Source: Caldilineaceae bacterium (GTDB taxonomy: Bacteria; Chloroflexota; Anaerolineae; Caldilineales; Caldilineaceae). Taken from it: DNA of 64,000 nucleotides. The position numbers were made by a program, and so were the translations under genes. The notes below the pieces were generated by a model that saw only the letters and a program-made list of their open reading frames with translations, was not told where the DNA came from and searched no databases. Below are positions 26,079 to 35,117 of the stretch, in pieces. The DNA is taken from NCBI GenBank assembly GCA_020634755.1, contig JACKBC010000004.1, positions 1-64,000 of the forward strand. The letters run 5' to 3'. Positions within the stretch are counted from its first letter, which is position 1; every line of letters begins with the position of its first letter.

Positions 26079-27374
26079 ATGGGCGCTTGCCCCATCCCGC
26101 GCGCGTGGCGCACGTTCTGGTTTTTCAGCCTGGCCGTACCGCTACTTTTGGCGCCAACTTTCTACACGCCACCGCTGCGCGCCTTCAGCACGGCGCCGCT
26201 CGCCCCATCTGACCCTGTGGTGGTGGGAGCGGGCGATATAGCCATTTGCGGCTCACCCTATCCAGAGATGACGGCAAAACTGTTGGACGGCATCTCGGGC
26301 ACGGTATATACATTGGGTGATAATGTATATGAGCGCGGCAAGCTCACCGAGTTTCAAAAATGTTATGGCCCCACCTGGGGCCGTCACCTTGCGCGCACCA
26401 TGCCGGCCGTGGGGAATCACGAATATGAAACAGCCGGCGCCAATGGCTATTACCACTATTTTGGCGCGGCGGCTTCCCCGCTGGATCAACCGTGCGCCAA
26501 TAGCTGCAAAGGCTACTATTCGTACAATCTGGGTGCGTGGCACATTGTTGTGCTCAACAGTGAACAGGATGTGGGTGTGACGTCCGAACAGGTGCAGTGG
26601 CTGCGCGCCGATCTGGCCGCTCACCCCACTTCTTGCACGTTGGCCTATTGGCACAAGCCGCGCTTCAGCTCGGGCGTCTCGCACGGCAGCAACCCGTATG
26701 TCCAGCCCTTTTGGGATGTTCTATATGAATATGGAGCCGATGTAGTGTTGGGCGGTCACGATCATATCTATGAACGCTTTGCACCTCAAGACCCATCTGC
26801 TCAAGCGGATCCACAAAACGGGATTCGCCAGTTTGTCGTGGGCACGGGGGGCAAAGGGCTACATGCGGTTGGCAGCCCAAAGCGCAACAGCGAAGTACAG
26901 AGCAGCCATGCATACGGCGTGCTCAAGCTAACGCTGCACGCCGAAAGTTATAGCTGGGAATTTATTCCGGTGGAAGGACAAGGCTTTACCGATGCAGGCA
27001 GTGCGCCCTGTGTGCGCATCTTGCCCACACCCACGGCGACATCTTTGCCAACGGCTACATTTTGGCCAACCTCCACGGCACAACCCACGGCCACACCCCA
27101 GCCGACAGCAACAGCCGTCGCGGCCACGCCGCTGCCCGCCGCCAGCACTACGGTAACGCCCGGCAGCATTGCAACATCAACAGCCCCCGGCACATCGCTA
27201 AATCCCACTTTGACACCCGCTTCGATACCAACGGGGGCGTCTACCGATTGGCCCATTGTCGTTGCCACTGAGCCACCCACCGTCACGCCCTGGCCCACAG
27301 ATGGAGAACCGCCAGCGGGCGTCGGCGCGCATGGGCCCCTGCTCTATCTGCCCATTGTACGGGCCGGTCATTAG
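26079..27374 (+). CDS. Secreted metallophosphoesterase with Thr/Pro linker and YLP tail
   Basis: A 431-residue secreted phosphoesterase of the calcineurin/purple-acid-phosphatase superfamily. After a signal segment (FWFFSLAVPLLLAPTF) all five metal motifs appear in order: GAGDIA, LGDNVY, VGNHEY, YWHKPRFSSG and GGHDHIYER. The catalytic part ends near residue 310; then a low-complexity Thr/Pro/Ala linker of ~100 residues (PTPTATSLPTATFWPTSTAQ) leads to a C-terminal GPLLYLPIVRAGH. The frame is open 36 codons upstream; the chosen ATG follows GAGGA and places the signal peptide at the N-terminus, although its spacing is short. Substrate unknown. The tail resembles that of the adhesin protein. Confidence 0.88.
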   Translation: MGACPIPRAWRTFWFFSLAVPLLLAPTFYTPPLRAFSTAPLAPSDPVVVGAGDIAICGSPYPEMTAKLLDGISGTVYTLGDNVYERGKLTEFQKCYGPTWGRHLARTMPAVGNHEYETAGANGYYHYFGAAASPLDQPCANSCKGYYSYNLGAWHIVVLNSEQDVGVTSEQVQWLRADLAAHPTSCTLAYWHKPRFSSGVSHGSNPYVQPFWDVLYEYGADVVLGGHDHIYERFAPQDPSAQADPQNGIRQFVVGTGGKGLHAVGSPKRNSEVQSSHAYGVLKLTLHAESYSWEFIPVEGQGFTDAGSAPCVRILPTPTATSLPTATFWPTSTAQPTATPQPTATAVAATPLPAASTTVTPGSIATSTAPGTSLNPTLTPASIPTGASTDWPIVVATEPPTVTPWPTDGEPPAGVGAHGPLLYLPIVRAGH

Positions 27375-27526
27375 GGAAATCTATTAATGTCCATTTGTCA
27401 GCCCGTTCAGGTTGGGGTAGACTGACTCTCCATAGATTTACAGAAATTGTACCCACTAAGCCGCTCGAGACCTGCGCTTGTCCCAGGTTATTGTTATATA
27501 GCTAACTATAAGGTAATAGAATACGT

Positions 27527-28138
27527 ATGCCATTTCCCAAACCATTTTATCGGTGGCGACCCCACCCCTGGCACGGCCTGGAGGTGGGCAAAGCGCCGCC
27601 TCAATCCGTGCATGCCTATATCGAGATCACCCCCTTCGACCTTGTCAAGTATGAAATTGACAAAGTGACCGGCTACGTGCGCGTCGACCGGCCCCAGCGC
27701 ACCTCATCACAGCCGCCGGCGCTCTACGGCTTTATCCCGCGCACCTATTGTGGCGAGCGGGTGACCGTTCTTTCGCCCAATGCGGCCCGCGGCGACGGCG
27801 ACCCGCTGGATATCTGCGTCATCAGCGAACGCCCGATCAACCGCGCCGAGGTAATTTTAAATGCACGGGTAGTTGGCGGGTTACAAATGGTGGATGGGGG
27901 CGAGGCCGACGACAAAATTATTGCCGTGCTAGAGAATGATAACGTGTGGGGCGACGCCCATGATTTGAGCGATATTCCCGAAATTTTGGTTGAGCGGCTG
28001 CGCCACTATTTTGCCACCTACAAACTGATCCCAGGCAAACCGGCCAATATTTCAATCGATATGGTCTATGGCCACGAACATGCCATAAAGGTGGTGGAAG
28101 CCTCCATGGAAGATTACGACGAGGAGTATGGGCGGTAG
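27527..28138 (+). CDS. ppa: Inorganic pyrophosphatase (family I)
   Basis: A 203-residue cytoplasmic enzyme that hydrolyses pyrophosphate to phosphate. The family I signature is GDGDPLDICV; KYEIDKVTGYVRVDRP and the ALYGFIPRTY segment are also characteristic. An N-terminal extension (MPFPKPFYRWRPHPWHGLEVG) and a histidine/acidic C-terminus fit the longer eukaryote-like bacterial type. The ribosome-binding site is weak (AAGG ~14 bases upstream). Its last 11 bases overlap the next gene, so the two are likely translationally coupled. Confidence 0.93.
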   Translation: MPFPKPFYRWRPHPWHGLEVGKAPPQSVHAYIEITPFDLVKYEIDKVTGYVRVDRPQRTSSQPPALYGFIPRTYCGERVTVLSPNAARGDGDPLDICVISERPINRAEVILNARVVGGLQMVDGGEADDKIIAVLENDNVWGDAHDLSDIPEILVERLRHYFATYKLIPGKPANISIDMVYGHEHAIKVVEASMEDYDEEYGR

Positions 28139-29213
28139 CGGCGCTATTCTGCTGCTGAGTTGGGGCTACGTGCTGCTGCTGTTGGGCTGGTTCATTCTGC
28201 ATCGGCGCTTTGGCGATGGCCGCTGGCAGCTGGCGCTATTGGCGCCGTTTGCGCCTCACTTCTTTTGGCCCGTTCTGGCGCAGGTCGCTGTGCTGTTTTG
28301 GCTGTCGCCCGCCTTGATTTGGCTGGGGGCGCTGGCTCTCATGCCGCCGCTGCTGATCTTTGGATGGCTCTATGCCGACTACTTTGGGCGCAAAGCCATC
28401 CCGGTTTCCATTGAGGCGGGGACCACCTTTTCGCTCATGACGTTCAATATTTGGTGGCAAAGCCAACAGCGCACAACTGCTCGCATTCCGCTGGCACTTG
28501 GAGAACAATATGGCGCCATGCCCCATGTTGTGGCCTTTCAAGAATTGCTGCCGCAGATGGCGCAACGCGTGGCCGCAGAGACGGCGCAATACTATCCACA
28601 CCAACTCTTTGATGTGGGCGAGGCCGTGGCGGCCCGCCGGCTGGGCGTGATCAGCCGCTATGCGCTGGAGCCGGTGGATGCCAGCCATTTGCAGGCCAAA
28701 GATTTTCGCGTGCAGCTGGTGCGCATACATACACCCGCACGGCCCATCCTCTTTTACAACATCCACCCACGCGCCACGCTGATTGTGCGCTACTTGCGCG
28801 AAGGCGGTCCGCTGGGCCCCAAGGTGACCCATAGCTTTGCTCAACGCCGCGTCTATTTTGCACAGCTGCTAGCCGACATTGCCAGCCGCCGCGAACCGAT
28901 TGTGGTGGCGGGTGATTTCAATAGCACCGACCGCAGCGACGTCTACAAATTGATGCGCGGTCCGCTCATTGATGTACATCGTACGGTGGGCAAGGGCTGG
29001 GGCCACACCTTTCCTATGCACGGAGCCGATTTTGGCGGGCTGCCCGTGCCCCATCGGCTCATGCGGCTGGATATGATCTTCTGCTCGCCGGAGTTGGTTC
29101 CCGTAAGCTGCCGCGTGGTCCACATGCATGGTGAATCCGATCATTTGCCGGTGCTAACCACCCTGGGCTGGCATCATAAGAAAATTGGGTTCAACAGGAT
29201 CTCATCTGGTTGA
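28128..29213 (+). CDS. Endonuclease/exonuclease/phosphatase family membrane protein
   Basis: A 361-residue protein with two or three N-terminal membrane helices (ILLLSWGYVLLLLGWFIL; FWPVLAQVAVLFWLSP) followed by an EEP (DNase I-like) domain. Catalytic motifs are FSLMTFNIWW, VVAFQEL, VVAGDFNSTDRSD and SDHLPVL. Such membrane-tethered EEP proteins include phosphodiesterases and nucleases of unknown substrate. The start codon lies inside the pyrophosphatase gene after GAGGAG. The hairpin repeat at 29212 follows immediately and may end the transcript. Confidence 0.9.
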   Translation: MGGSGAILLLSWGYVLLLLGWFILHRRFGDGRWQLALLAPFAPHFFWPVLAQVAVLFWLSPALIWLGALALMPPLLIFGWLYADYFGRKAIPVSIEAGTTFSLMTFNIWWQSQQRTTARIPLALGEQYGAMPHVVAFQELLPQMAQRVAAETAQYYPHQLFDVGEAVAARRLGVISRYALEPVDASHLQAKDFRVQLVRIHTPARPILFYNIHPRATLIVRYLREGGPLGPKVTHSFAQRRVYFAQLLADIASRREPIVVAGDFNSTDRSDVYKLMRGPLIDVHRTVGKGWGHTFPMHGADFGGLPVPHRLMRLDMIFCSPELVPVSCRVVHMHGESDHLPVLTTLGWHHKKIGFNRISSG

Positions 29214-29302
29214 CGTCCCCGGCACTTCATTTCGTCTACCGAGTTATCTCGTCGAAAGTGCCGGGGACGTCTGTTGTCCACCACCTGAAATCCCAAAGAG
29301 CC
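29212..29302. repeat. Hairpin repeat pair member with 16-bp arms
   Basis: GACGTCCCCGGCACTT (29212-29227) pairs perfectly with 29256-29271. The loop holds further pairing (TTTCG/CGAAA and CGAG-TTAT-CTCG). The core is nearly identical to 8204-8256. The 13-mer ATCCCAAAGAGCC follows at 29290-29302, again as near the other copy. Confidence 0.75.
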
Positions 29303-29339
29303 GAAAATTGCCGCTATGCAACCCCAAGGAAATTAGCCA

Positions 29340-30452
29340 ATGATTCCCGCCTTAAAGCATATTGATCAAGCCACGGCCGGCTGGCTTACAGAGCGGTTGC
29401 AGATGCACGGCTGCCTCAAGCGCGGGGCCGTGGCCAGCGTAGAGCAGCGCGCCGTCAGCGTCAGCGGGGTGGCGCACCACGCGCATCTGCATCTTACCTA
29501 CACGGCAGATGCAGCCCATACTGTAGATGCAACCCACGACATAGACGCCAATGAACCCCATTGCCCCACCCAGCTCTTTCTTAAGATCAACAAAGCGGAA
29601 TTTCCGTGGGCCCACAAAGAGGCCGAATTTTACAGCAAGCTCGTCCCCATGATGGAAGCGGCACAGCCGCAAAGACGGTGGCCTTTTGCCCGCTGTTTTG
29701 ACGCCGCCTATAATCTGCAAACCAGCGCATCGCACCTGCTTTTGGAAGATTTGAGCGAGACGCATGCCGCCGCCACGCCGCCGCTGCCCCCCACCGATGA
29801 GCACTGCCAACAAGTGATGAGCGCACTGGCCGCTTTCCATGCCTTTTGGTGGGAACATCCACGTTTGGGCAAGGGCGTTGCCGAGCCGCGCACGCTGGAC
29901 TCGATTCGTGAATTGCAGCGTGCGGGCGGCATCAATTTTGCGACATGGAGCGACTATGTGGGCGACCGAGTTACCACCGAACGCAAGGCCTTAATCGAGC
30001 GCATTATTACGCAGTGGCCGCGGCGGCGCACAGCGCGGTTGGCCCGCGGTCAAGGCGTAACGCTGGTGCATCGCGATACGCACACGGCCAATTTTCTCTT
30101 CCCCAAAGCCGCCCAAGATACCGTGTGCATTACAGACTGGCAGAGCTGGCGCATTGACTGTGCCACAGACGACCTGGCGCTCTTTATGGCGGCGCAATGG
30201 TATCCAGAGCGGCGCGCCCGGCTGGAGCGCCCGCTTCTAGAACGCTATTTGGCGCAACTGGTGCAAGATGGGGTCACCGACTATACGTGGGATGATCTGT
30301 GGTACGACTATCGGGCATCAATATTGCGTCTCTTTTCCATCTTTATTGGGGGGTGGCATCCGCGTCGCGTCCCCAGCTTGTGGTGGGATCGCACAGAGCG
30401 CTGCCTGATGGCCGTGGCGGATTTAGGCTGCATGGAGCTGCTTGACGCATAG
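29340..30452 (+). CDS. Aminoglycoside/choline-kinase-like phosphotransferase
   Basis: A 370-residue protein kinase-like phosphotransferase (APH/CHK group). The ATP-binding Lys is in QLFLKIN, the catalytic loop is TLVHRDTHTANFLF (H-x-D-x4-N), and the metal-binding Asp is in CITDWQSW. LLLEDLSE before the hinge is typical of the ecdysteroid/choline-kinase-like subgroup. The ATG follows AAGGAAATT. It is a single gene with its own intrinsic terminator. The phosphorylated substrate is unknown. Confidence 0.85.
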   Translation: MIPALKHIDQATAGWLTERLQMHGCLKRGAVASVEQRAVSVSGVAHHAHLHLTYTADAAHTVDATHDIDANEPHCPTQLFLKINKAEFPWAHKEAEFYSKLVPMMEAAQPQRRWPFARCFDAAYNLQTSASHLLLEDLSETHAAATPPLPPTDEHCQQVMSALAAFHAFWWEHPRLGKGVAEPRTLDSIRELQRAGGINFATWSDYVGDRVTTERKALIERIITQWPRRRTARLARGQGVTLVHRDTHTANFLFPKAAQDTVCITDWQSWRIDCATDDLALFMAAQWYPERRARLERPLLERYLAQLVQDGVTDYTWDDLWYDYRASILRLFSIFIGGWHPRRVPSLWWDRTERCLMAVADLGCMELLDA

Positions 30453-30486
30453 CAAAAGGCCCCGGGCTGAGCTCGGGGCCTTTTGC
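30452..30486. terminator. Bidirectional intrinsic terminator
   Basis: GCAAAAGGCCCCG and CGGGGCCTTTTGC form a 13-bp stem with A and T tracts on both sides. It overlaps the last base of the phosphotransferase stop and can also end the minus-strand gene whose stop is at 30697. Nothing else is seen in 30487-30696. Confidence 0.95.
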
Positions 30487-30696
30487 TTACTTTCCACACA
30501 GATCAAGGAGAAAACATGAATGCAGTTATACTGCGGTTCTTATTCAGAGCTGCGTATAACAATGGGTCATAAATGCAACCTCTTATATGTAAACTTTTAG
30601 GTGCAGTCTACGGAAATGATTGTATCATGGAGGCCGGCAATTTTATGTGACAACAATCTGTCAGCGCTTCTATGCTGTGCACCATATGCATATTGC

Positions 30697-32172
30697 TCAT
30701 TTCGGTTTATCGCGCAGCTGCGTGTAGATGGGCAGCTGCTCCCCGTCAGGGTCCCAAATGTGCCATTGGGCCGCGACCGCATTGGGTACGCCTAGGCCAA
30801 CATTGAGATTCGACAAAAACGCCGGCCCCACTGCGGGCGTGCTTTGCAATATATCAAATGCCGCCAGCGTCCATTGGGCTTGCTCTTCACGCGAGTTGTC
30901 GTCTACATATGCATAGCTCCTGTTCACCGGTATGCCAGACGGCCAGCCAAACTCGGTCACCCACAGCTGCTGATCTACAACTTGGTATTTGACCAGCAGC
31001 GCCTGGTACTCATCCAGCGTACTGCGGAAACTCCAAGAGTGATGCGGCGAATCACAGGCGCCGCGGAAGTGCGCGTGATCGGCGGTGATGACTTTACACG
31101 CGCTTGCCAAATCGGCGGTGGGCGGTACATTGTAACCAGGCAGATGTACGCCAATGCCGTCGGCATACTTAGTCACACCCGATGCCAGTAATTTATCCAT
31201 ATATATCAGGTTATCGACGGACTGTGGCGGGTTTTGCCCGGCCGGCGTCAACCCGCCGCTAATGATCAACATGGTTGGGCAGGCATTTTTGATGGCGCTA
31301 TGCGCCGCCTTCAACAAGTCCATGTAGGCTTGTGGGTCGGGCGTCTGGTCGGCCCAGGCATAGCGCATGTTCTGCTCATCCCACACCTCAATGGCTTTAA
31401 CCGATGTGTGGCAAACGGCAGTGGACAATTCACCCAGAAAAGCCGCATACATTTCGGCATCCACGGGTGGCGTTCCCTCGCCGTCATTTACGCTGGATGC
31501 CTGCGTCGATGTCTGTGCCCAAGTCGGTGCACCGGAGACGCTGAGCAACGTCTTGAGATCGGTTTCTTGTGCGGATGTCAGGCCGCGCAACAGGCGGTCA
31601 AACGCCGGTCGCATCTTAGCGCTGGGCTGATACCTCTCCCAGGATACATCCTGTTTAACCCAGGTAAGGCCCAGATCGGTCACTGCACGATAGACCGTGT
31701 CCACCGGTTCAGGGCCCGTCGTGTCCACCGCAATGCCGTATGCAAAACGACTTAGCTGCGCCAGATTCGGCGCGATGTAACTTGTTTTCCACACCGTGGG
31801 TTGGCCTAGGGACATGGGCATGCGCGTAAGGAGAAACGATAGGGCAAGCGCCAGCACAGCCAATAATACAATACCCAAACTCGCCCCCGCCATTTGCACG
31901 GCATATTTAGGAACTCTTTCCAGCCTCCCAAAGCGTTGACGGGGCTCAGCAGATGGCGCCGGGCCTGCCGCGCGTTGGTGAAACTCATTGGCCAGCCGGT
32001 TGCCAAGCCGTTGCGCTGCTTCGGCCCGTGTATGGGTGGCCAGGTTGCTCAATTCACGATCCATCTGCTGGTAGGCCGCAATGGTTTGAAGCGCATCTTC
32101 GTCCAGGTGCTGTGCAGCTGGCAGATCGCGATACGCGGCCAGATCCGATTCAAGATTCTTTTCACTCTTCAT
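30697..32172 (-). CDS. Anti-sigma-like membrane protein with glycoside hydrolase-like outer domain
   Basis: A 491-residue protein in three parts: a hydrophilic cytoplasmic N-terminus of ~100 residues (MKSEKNLESDLAAYRDLPAA...), one membrane helix (ASLGIVLLAVLALALSFLL), and a ~370-residue outer domain. The outer part looks like a clan-A TIM-barrel glycosidase: IEVWDEQNM near the position of an acid/base Glu and LWVTEFGWPSG as a candidate nucleophile strand. The start (GGGGGA nine bases upstream) overlaps the end of the ECF sigma gene. Position right after a sigma gene argues for an anti-sigma role; no zinc (HxxxCxxC) anti-sigma motif is present. The design recalls RsgI-type carbohydrate-sensing anti-sigma factors of cellulolytic clostridia, by analogy only. 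Confidence 0.7.
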   Translation of the reverse strand: MKSEKNLESDLAAYRDLPAAQHLDEDALQTIAAYQQMDRELSNLATHTRAEAAQRLGNRLANEFHQRAAGPAPSAEPRQRFGRLERVPKYAVQMAGASLGIVLLAVLALALSFLLTRMPMSLGQPTVWKTSYIAPNLAQLSRFAYGIAVDTTGPEPVDTVYRAVTDLGLTWVKQDVSWERYQPSAKMRPAFDRLLRGLTSAQETDLKTLLSVSGAPTWAQTSTQASSVNDGEGTPPVDAEMYAAFLGELSTAVCHTSVKAIEVWDEQNMRYAWADQTPDPQAYMDLLKAAHSAIKNACPTMLIISGGLTPAGQNPPQSVDNLIYMDKLLASGVTKYADGIGVHLPGYNVPPTADLASACKVITADHAHFRGACDSPHHSWSFRSTLDEYQALLVKYQVVDQQLWVTEFGWPSGIPVNRSYAYVDDNSREEQAQWTLAAFDILQSTPAVGPAFLSNLNVGLGVPNAVAAQWHIWDPDGEQLPIYTQLRDKPK

Positions 32173-32731
32173 TTTTCGCATTCCCCCAATTTTCAAACTG
32201 CTCTGTCCGCTCAAAGACTTCACGAAACATGGTCCGCGCCCGATGCAGCCGCGTCTTGGCGGCGCCTTCGCTTATTTCTAACGCTTGGGCCACCTCGCGC
32301 ACGCTCAGCCCATAGCTGCTATAGAGCAAAAGAGGGGCGCGGTAATCGGGCGGTAATTCGTTTAACGTCTGCTCGACGATGACCTGTCGCTCTACTGTTT
32401 CATCATGCTCTATCCAAGTAAGCGGAGCCTGCTCTTCGGCACTGCGCCAGGGCAGCCACCGAAAGCGCCGCCGTCGCTTGAGTTCATTAAACGCCACGTG
32501 GCTGGCAATGCGATAGACCCAAGCCCGCGGGTTCTCCACATGGGCGAGACGGGCGCGCGTTTTGTAAAGCTGCAAAAATGCATCCTGGGTAAGATCGTGG
32601 GCCAATTCCCAATCACGCACCAGGCATTGCACATAGGCACACACCGCCGTTCCATGTTGCTGAAACAGGTCCACCACCAGTTCGATCAGCTCGTCATCTA
32701 CGCTTGTCGCCAAGATGGCCTCAATTTCCAT
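32162..32731 (-). CDS. ECF-type RNA polymerase sigma factor
   Basis: A 189-residue ECF sigma factor. Region 2 is seen in VRDWELAHDLTQDAFLQLYK and PRAWVYRIASHVAFNELKRR; region 4 in LNELPPDYRAPLLLYSSYGL and SVREVAQALEISEGAAKTRL. Only regions 2 and 4 are present, as in ECF factors. The start codon has GGGGGA about ten bases upstream. The downstream gene overlaps by 11 bases and appears to be its membrane-bound regulator. It is divergent from the peptide transporter operon. Confidence 0.93.
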   Translation of the reverse strand: MEIEAILATSVDDELIELVVDLFQQHGTAVCAYVQCLVRDWELAHDLTQDAFLQLYKTRARLAHVENPRAWVYRIASHVAFNELKRRRRFRWLPWRSAEEQAPLTWIEHDETVERQVIVEQTLNELPPDYRAPLLLYSSYGLSVREVAQALEISEGAAKTRLHRARTMFREVFERTEQFENWGNAKNEE

Positions 32732-32884
32732 GAAAACATTTTCCCCCGTAAGTAAAACCAGGCGCGTTCCCGAACATAAAACGGCCGAATCAAACTACCT
32801 GCGTGGTTTCACTTAAGCGCTGTTGTGTATTTATGTTGGTTCATCAAGTATGTCAATCGGAGAGCCCGAAAGGTTACAAACTTT

Positions 32885-32913
32885 TTGACAAATCCCCATC
32901 TTCACGCTATAGT
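32885..32913 (+). promoter_or_regulatory. Consensus sigma-70 promoter of the peptide ABC operon
   Basis: TTGACA (32885-32890), a 17-base spacer and TATAGT (32908-32913) form a near-perfect housekeeping promoter. It leaves a leader of about 135 bases before the substrate-binding protein gene; no known riboswitch was recognised in it. Confidence 0.75.
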
Positions 32914-33053
32914 GTGGCCGCATCTCGCTAATCTCCCGGCGTGGCAGAACCCCAACTTTATTTTGATATGCCCAACCTTGTCAGCTTGAAGCTGGCAAGA
33001 CCCAATCTTACAACGAGTCCGCGTACAAACTGAATACACAAGGAGGTTGCGAT

Positions 33054-35117
33054 ATGCTGAATCGCACACAGCATCGATTTTGGTTTTCTTTCGTTGCGCT
33101 GATGGTGGTGCTCTCTATGGCGCTGTCGGCCTGTGGACCGCGGCCCGAGCTGCCAGATGCCGCGCCCGCCGCCGAAGAATCAGCTGCTGAAGCGGAAGCT
33201 GCGCCGGCGGAAGAAGCCGTCGCGCCCACCGAACCCGCCGCCGAAAGCGCCGCTGAATCCGACGCGGCCGCCAGTGGCGAGCGCAACACGCAAACCGAGT
33301 TCAACGGCGCCTACAACGAAGCCCCCATGCTCAAAGAAATGGTGGCTGCTGGCGAGATTCCGGCATTGGAAGATCGTCTGCCCAAGGAACCGCTGATGGT
33401 GGAGCCGTACGAATCCATCGGCCTCTATGGCGGCACTTGGCGCCGCGCCTTTTTGGGCGTCAAGGATTTCCACGCCTGGGGCCGCATCAATTACGACCCG
33501 GTGCTGCGCTGGGCGCCTGAATTTAGCGATCCTATCCAGCCCGGTCTGGCCAAGGAGTGGTCGTGGAATGATGAAGGCACCGAGCTGACGCTGGTCTTCC
33601 GCGAGGGGCTCAAGTGGTCTGACGGTGAGCCGTGGACGGTGGATGACATTATCTTCTGGTGGGAGCACATTGAGCTGGATACCAACATTACGCCTTCGCC
33701 CCACATCGAGTGGACGGTAAACGGCGAGCCCATGACGCTGGAGAAGATCGATGATGTAACCATCAAGTTTATCTTCCCCGGCCCCAGCGGTATTGTAGAA
33801 TCCATGGGCCTAGCCTTCCACGGCAACCAGTGGCCGCTGGCCTTTGAACGCTTTGGTGTCTTTGCGCCCAAGCACTACCTGGAGCAGTTCCATCCCGCCA
33901 CCAATTCCGATGTGACCGATTATGCGGTCTTTGAAGAGGCGGCCTTTGACTATAACGTGGATCGCCCGGTCATCTGGGCCTGGAAGCCCGTGCAGTGGGA
34001 TCCAGGCGGCACCGAGCTGATTCTCGAGCGCAATCCCTACTATTGGAAGACCGACACCGCCGGCAACCAGCTTCCCTATATTGACCGCGTGCATATGGCG
34101 CTGGTGGAAAATGGTGAAGCCGTGACGGTCATGGCCGCCGCCGGCGAAATCGACATGCAGTCGCGCCATCTGAACTTGGGCGTACTGCCGGTGCTAAAGG
34201 AAAATGAGGCTGAGGGCGCCTACACTGTGAGCCTCTGGTCCAGTGACGGCGCATCCAGCATCGGGCTGCAACCCAACCAGAGCTACGACGATCCCCAATA
34301 TCGCGAGCTCATGCAAAACCGCGACTTCCGTTACGCCCTATCGCTTTCCATTGACCGCAACCTGATCAACGACATTGTCTATCTGGGGCAGGCCACCGTC
34401 ACCAACGAGTCAGTCGGTCCATCCACCAGTTGGTATGTGGATGATCTAGGTATGTTCCAGGCCGACTATGACCCCGCAGGCGCGCAGGCGCTGCTGGAGG
34501 GCATGGGGCTGGTCAAGGGTGACGACGGTTTCTACACCTTTGCCGATGGCTCCGAGCTAAATCTGATCATCGAGGCCGATGGCGGAAGCCCCGAAACCGT
34601 CGACGCGCTGGAGCTGATCACCGAGCAGATCAACGAAGTGGGGATGAAGACCACGCTCAAAACCATGAGCCGCGACCTCTACTGGCCGCGCGCCATTGGC
34701 AACCAGGTGATGATCAACGTCTGGGGTACGGGCAGCATTTTCCCGCTGATGAATCCGGACAACCTGCTGGCCTTTAACGAAAAGTCCTTCTGGGGTCCGC
34801 AATTTGGCATCTGGTATCAGACCAACGGCGCCTCGGGCGAGGAACCGCCGGACAATATCAAAAAAGGCCAGGAAATTTTCAACCAGATTCTGAGCACGGT
34901 GGATCCGGTCAAACAGGCTGAGCTGGGCAAGGAATTGGTGCGCGACGCCACCGAAAACATGTGGATCATCAACGTGGCCGGCCGCTCGCCGGTGGTCACG
35001 CTGGTCAAGAACAACTTCAAAAACGTCTGGACCGGTCCCGACTACACCGCCTCATGGATCGCCATGACGCCGGGGAATCAGAATCCGGCCACGTATTACT
35101 TTGATGACAGCGAGTAG
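33054..35117 (+). CDS. ABC transporter substrate-binding lipoprotein, peptide (SBP_bac_5) family
   Basis: A 687-residue lipoprotein that captures peptides or related solutes outside the cell. The signal ends in a lipobox, MALSACGP, with the lipidated Cys at ~29. An Ala/Glu/Pro-rich linker of ~50 residues follows. The mature domain has the SBP_bac_5 pattern (LAKEWSWNDEGTELTLVFRE, LKWSDGEPWTVDDIIFWWE). The ribosome-binding site AAGGAGG is excellent. First gene of the operon with two permeases and two ATPases; the promoter lies upstream. Confidence 0.93.
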   Translation: MLNRTQHRFWFSFVALMVVLSMALSACGPRPELPDAAPAAEESAAEAEAAPAEEAVAPTEPAAESAAESDAAASGERNTQTEFNGAYNEAPMLKEMVAAGEIPALEDRLPKEPLMVEPYESIGLYGGTWRRAFLGVKDFHAWGRINYDPVLRWAPEFSDPIQPGLAKEWSWNDEGTELTLVFREGLKWSDGEPWTVDDIIFWWEHIELDTNITPSPHIEWTVNGEPMTLEKIDDVTIKFIFPGPSGIVESMGLAFHGNQWPLAFERFGVFAPKHYLEQFHPATNSDVTDYAVFEEAAFDYNVDRPVIWAWKPVQWDPGGTELILERNPYYWKTDTAGNQLPYIDRVHMALVENGEAVTVMAAAGEIDMQSRHLNLGVLPVLKENEAEGAYTVSLWSSDGASSIGLQPNQSYDDPQYRELMQNRDFRYALSLSIDRNLINDIVYLGQATVTNESVGPSTSWYVDDLGMFQADYDPAGAQALLEGMGLVKGDDGFYTFADGSELNLIIEADGGSPETVDALELITEQINEVGMKTTLKTMSRDLYWPRAIGNQVMINVWGTGSIFPLMNPDNLLAFNEKSFWGPQFGIWYQTNGASGEEPPDNIKKGQEIFNQILSTVDPVKQAELGKELVRDATENMWIINVAGRSPVVTLVKNNFKNVWTGPDYTASWIAMTPGNQNPATYYFDDSE

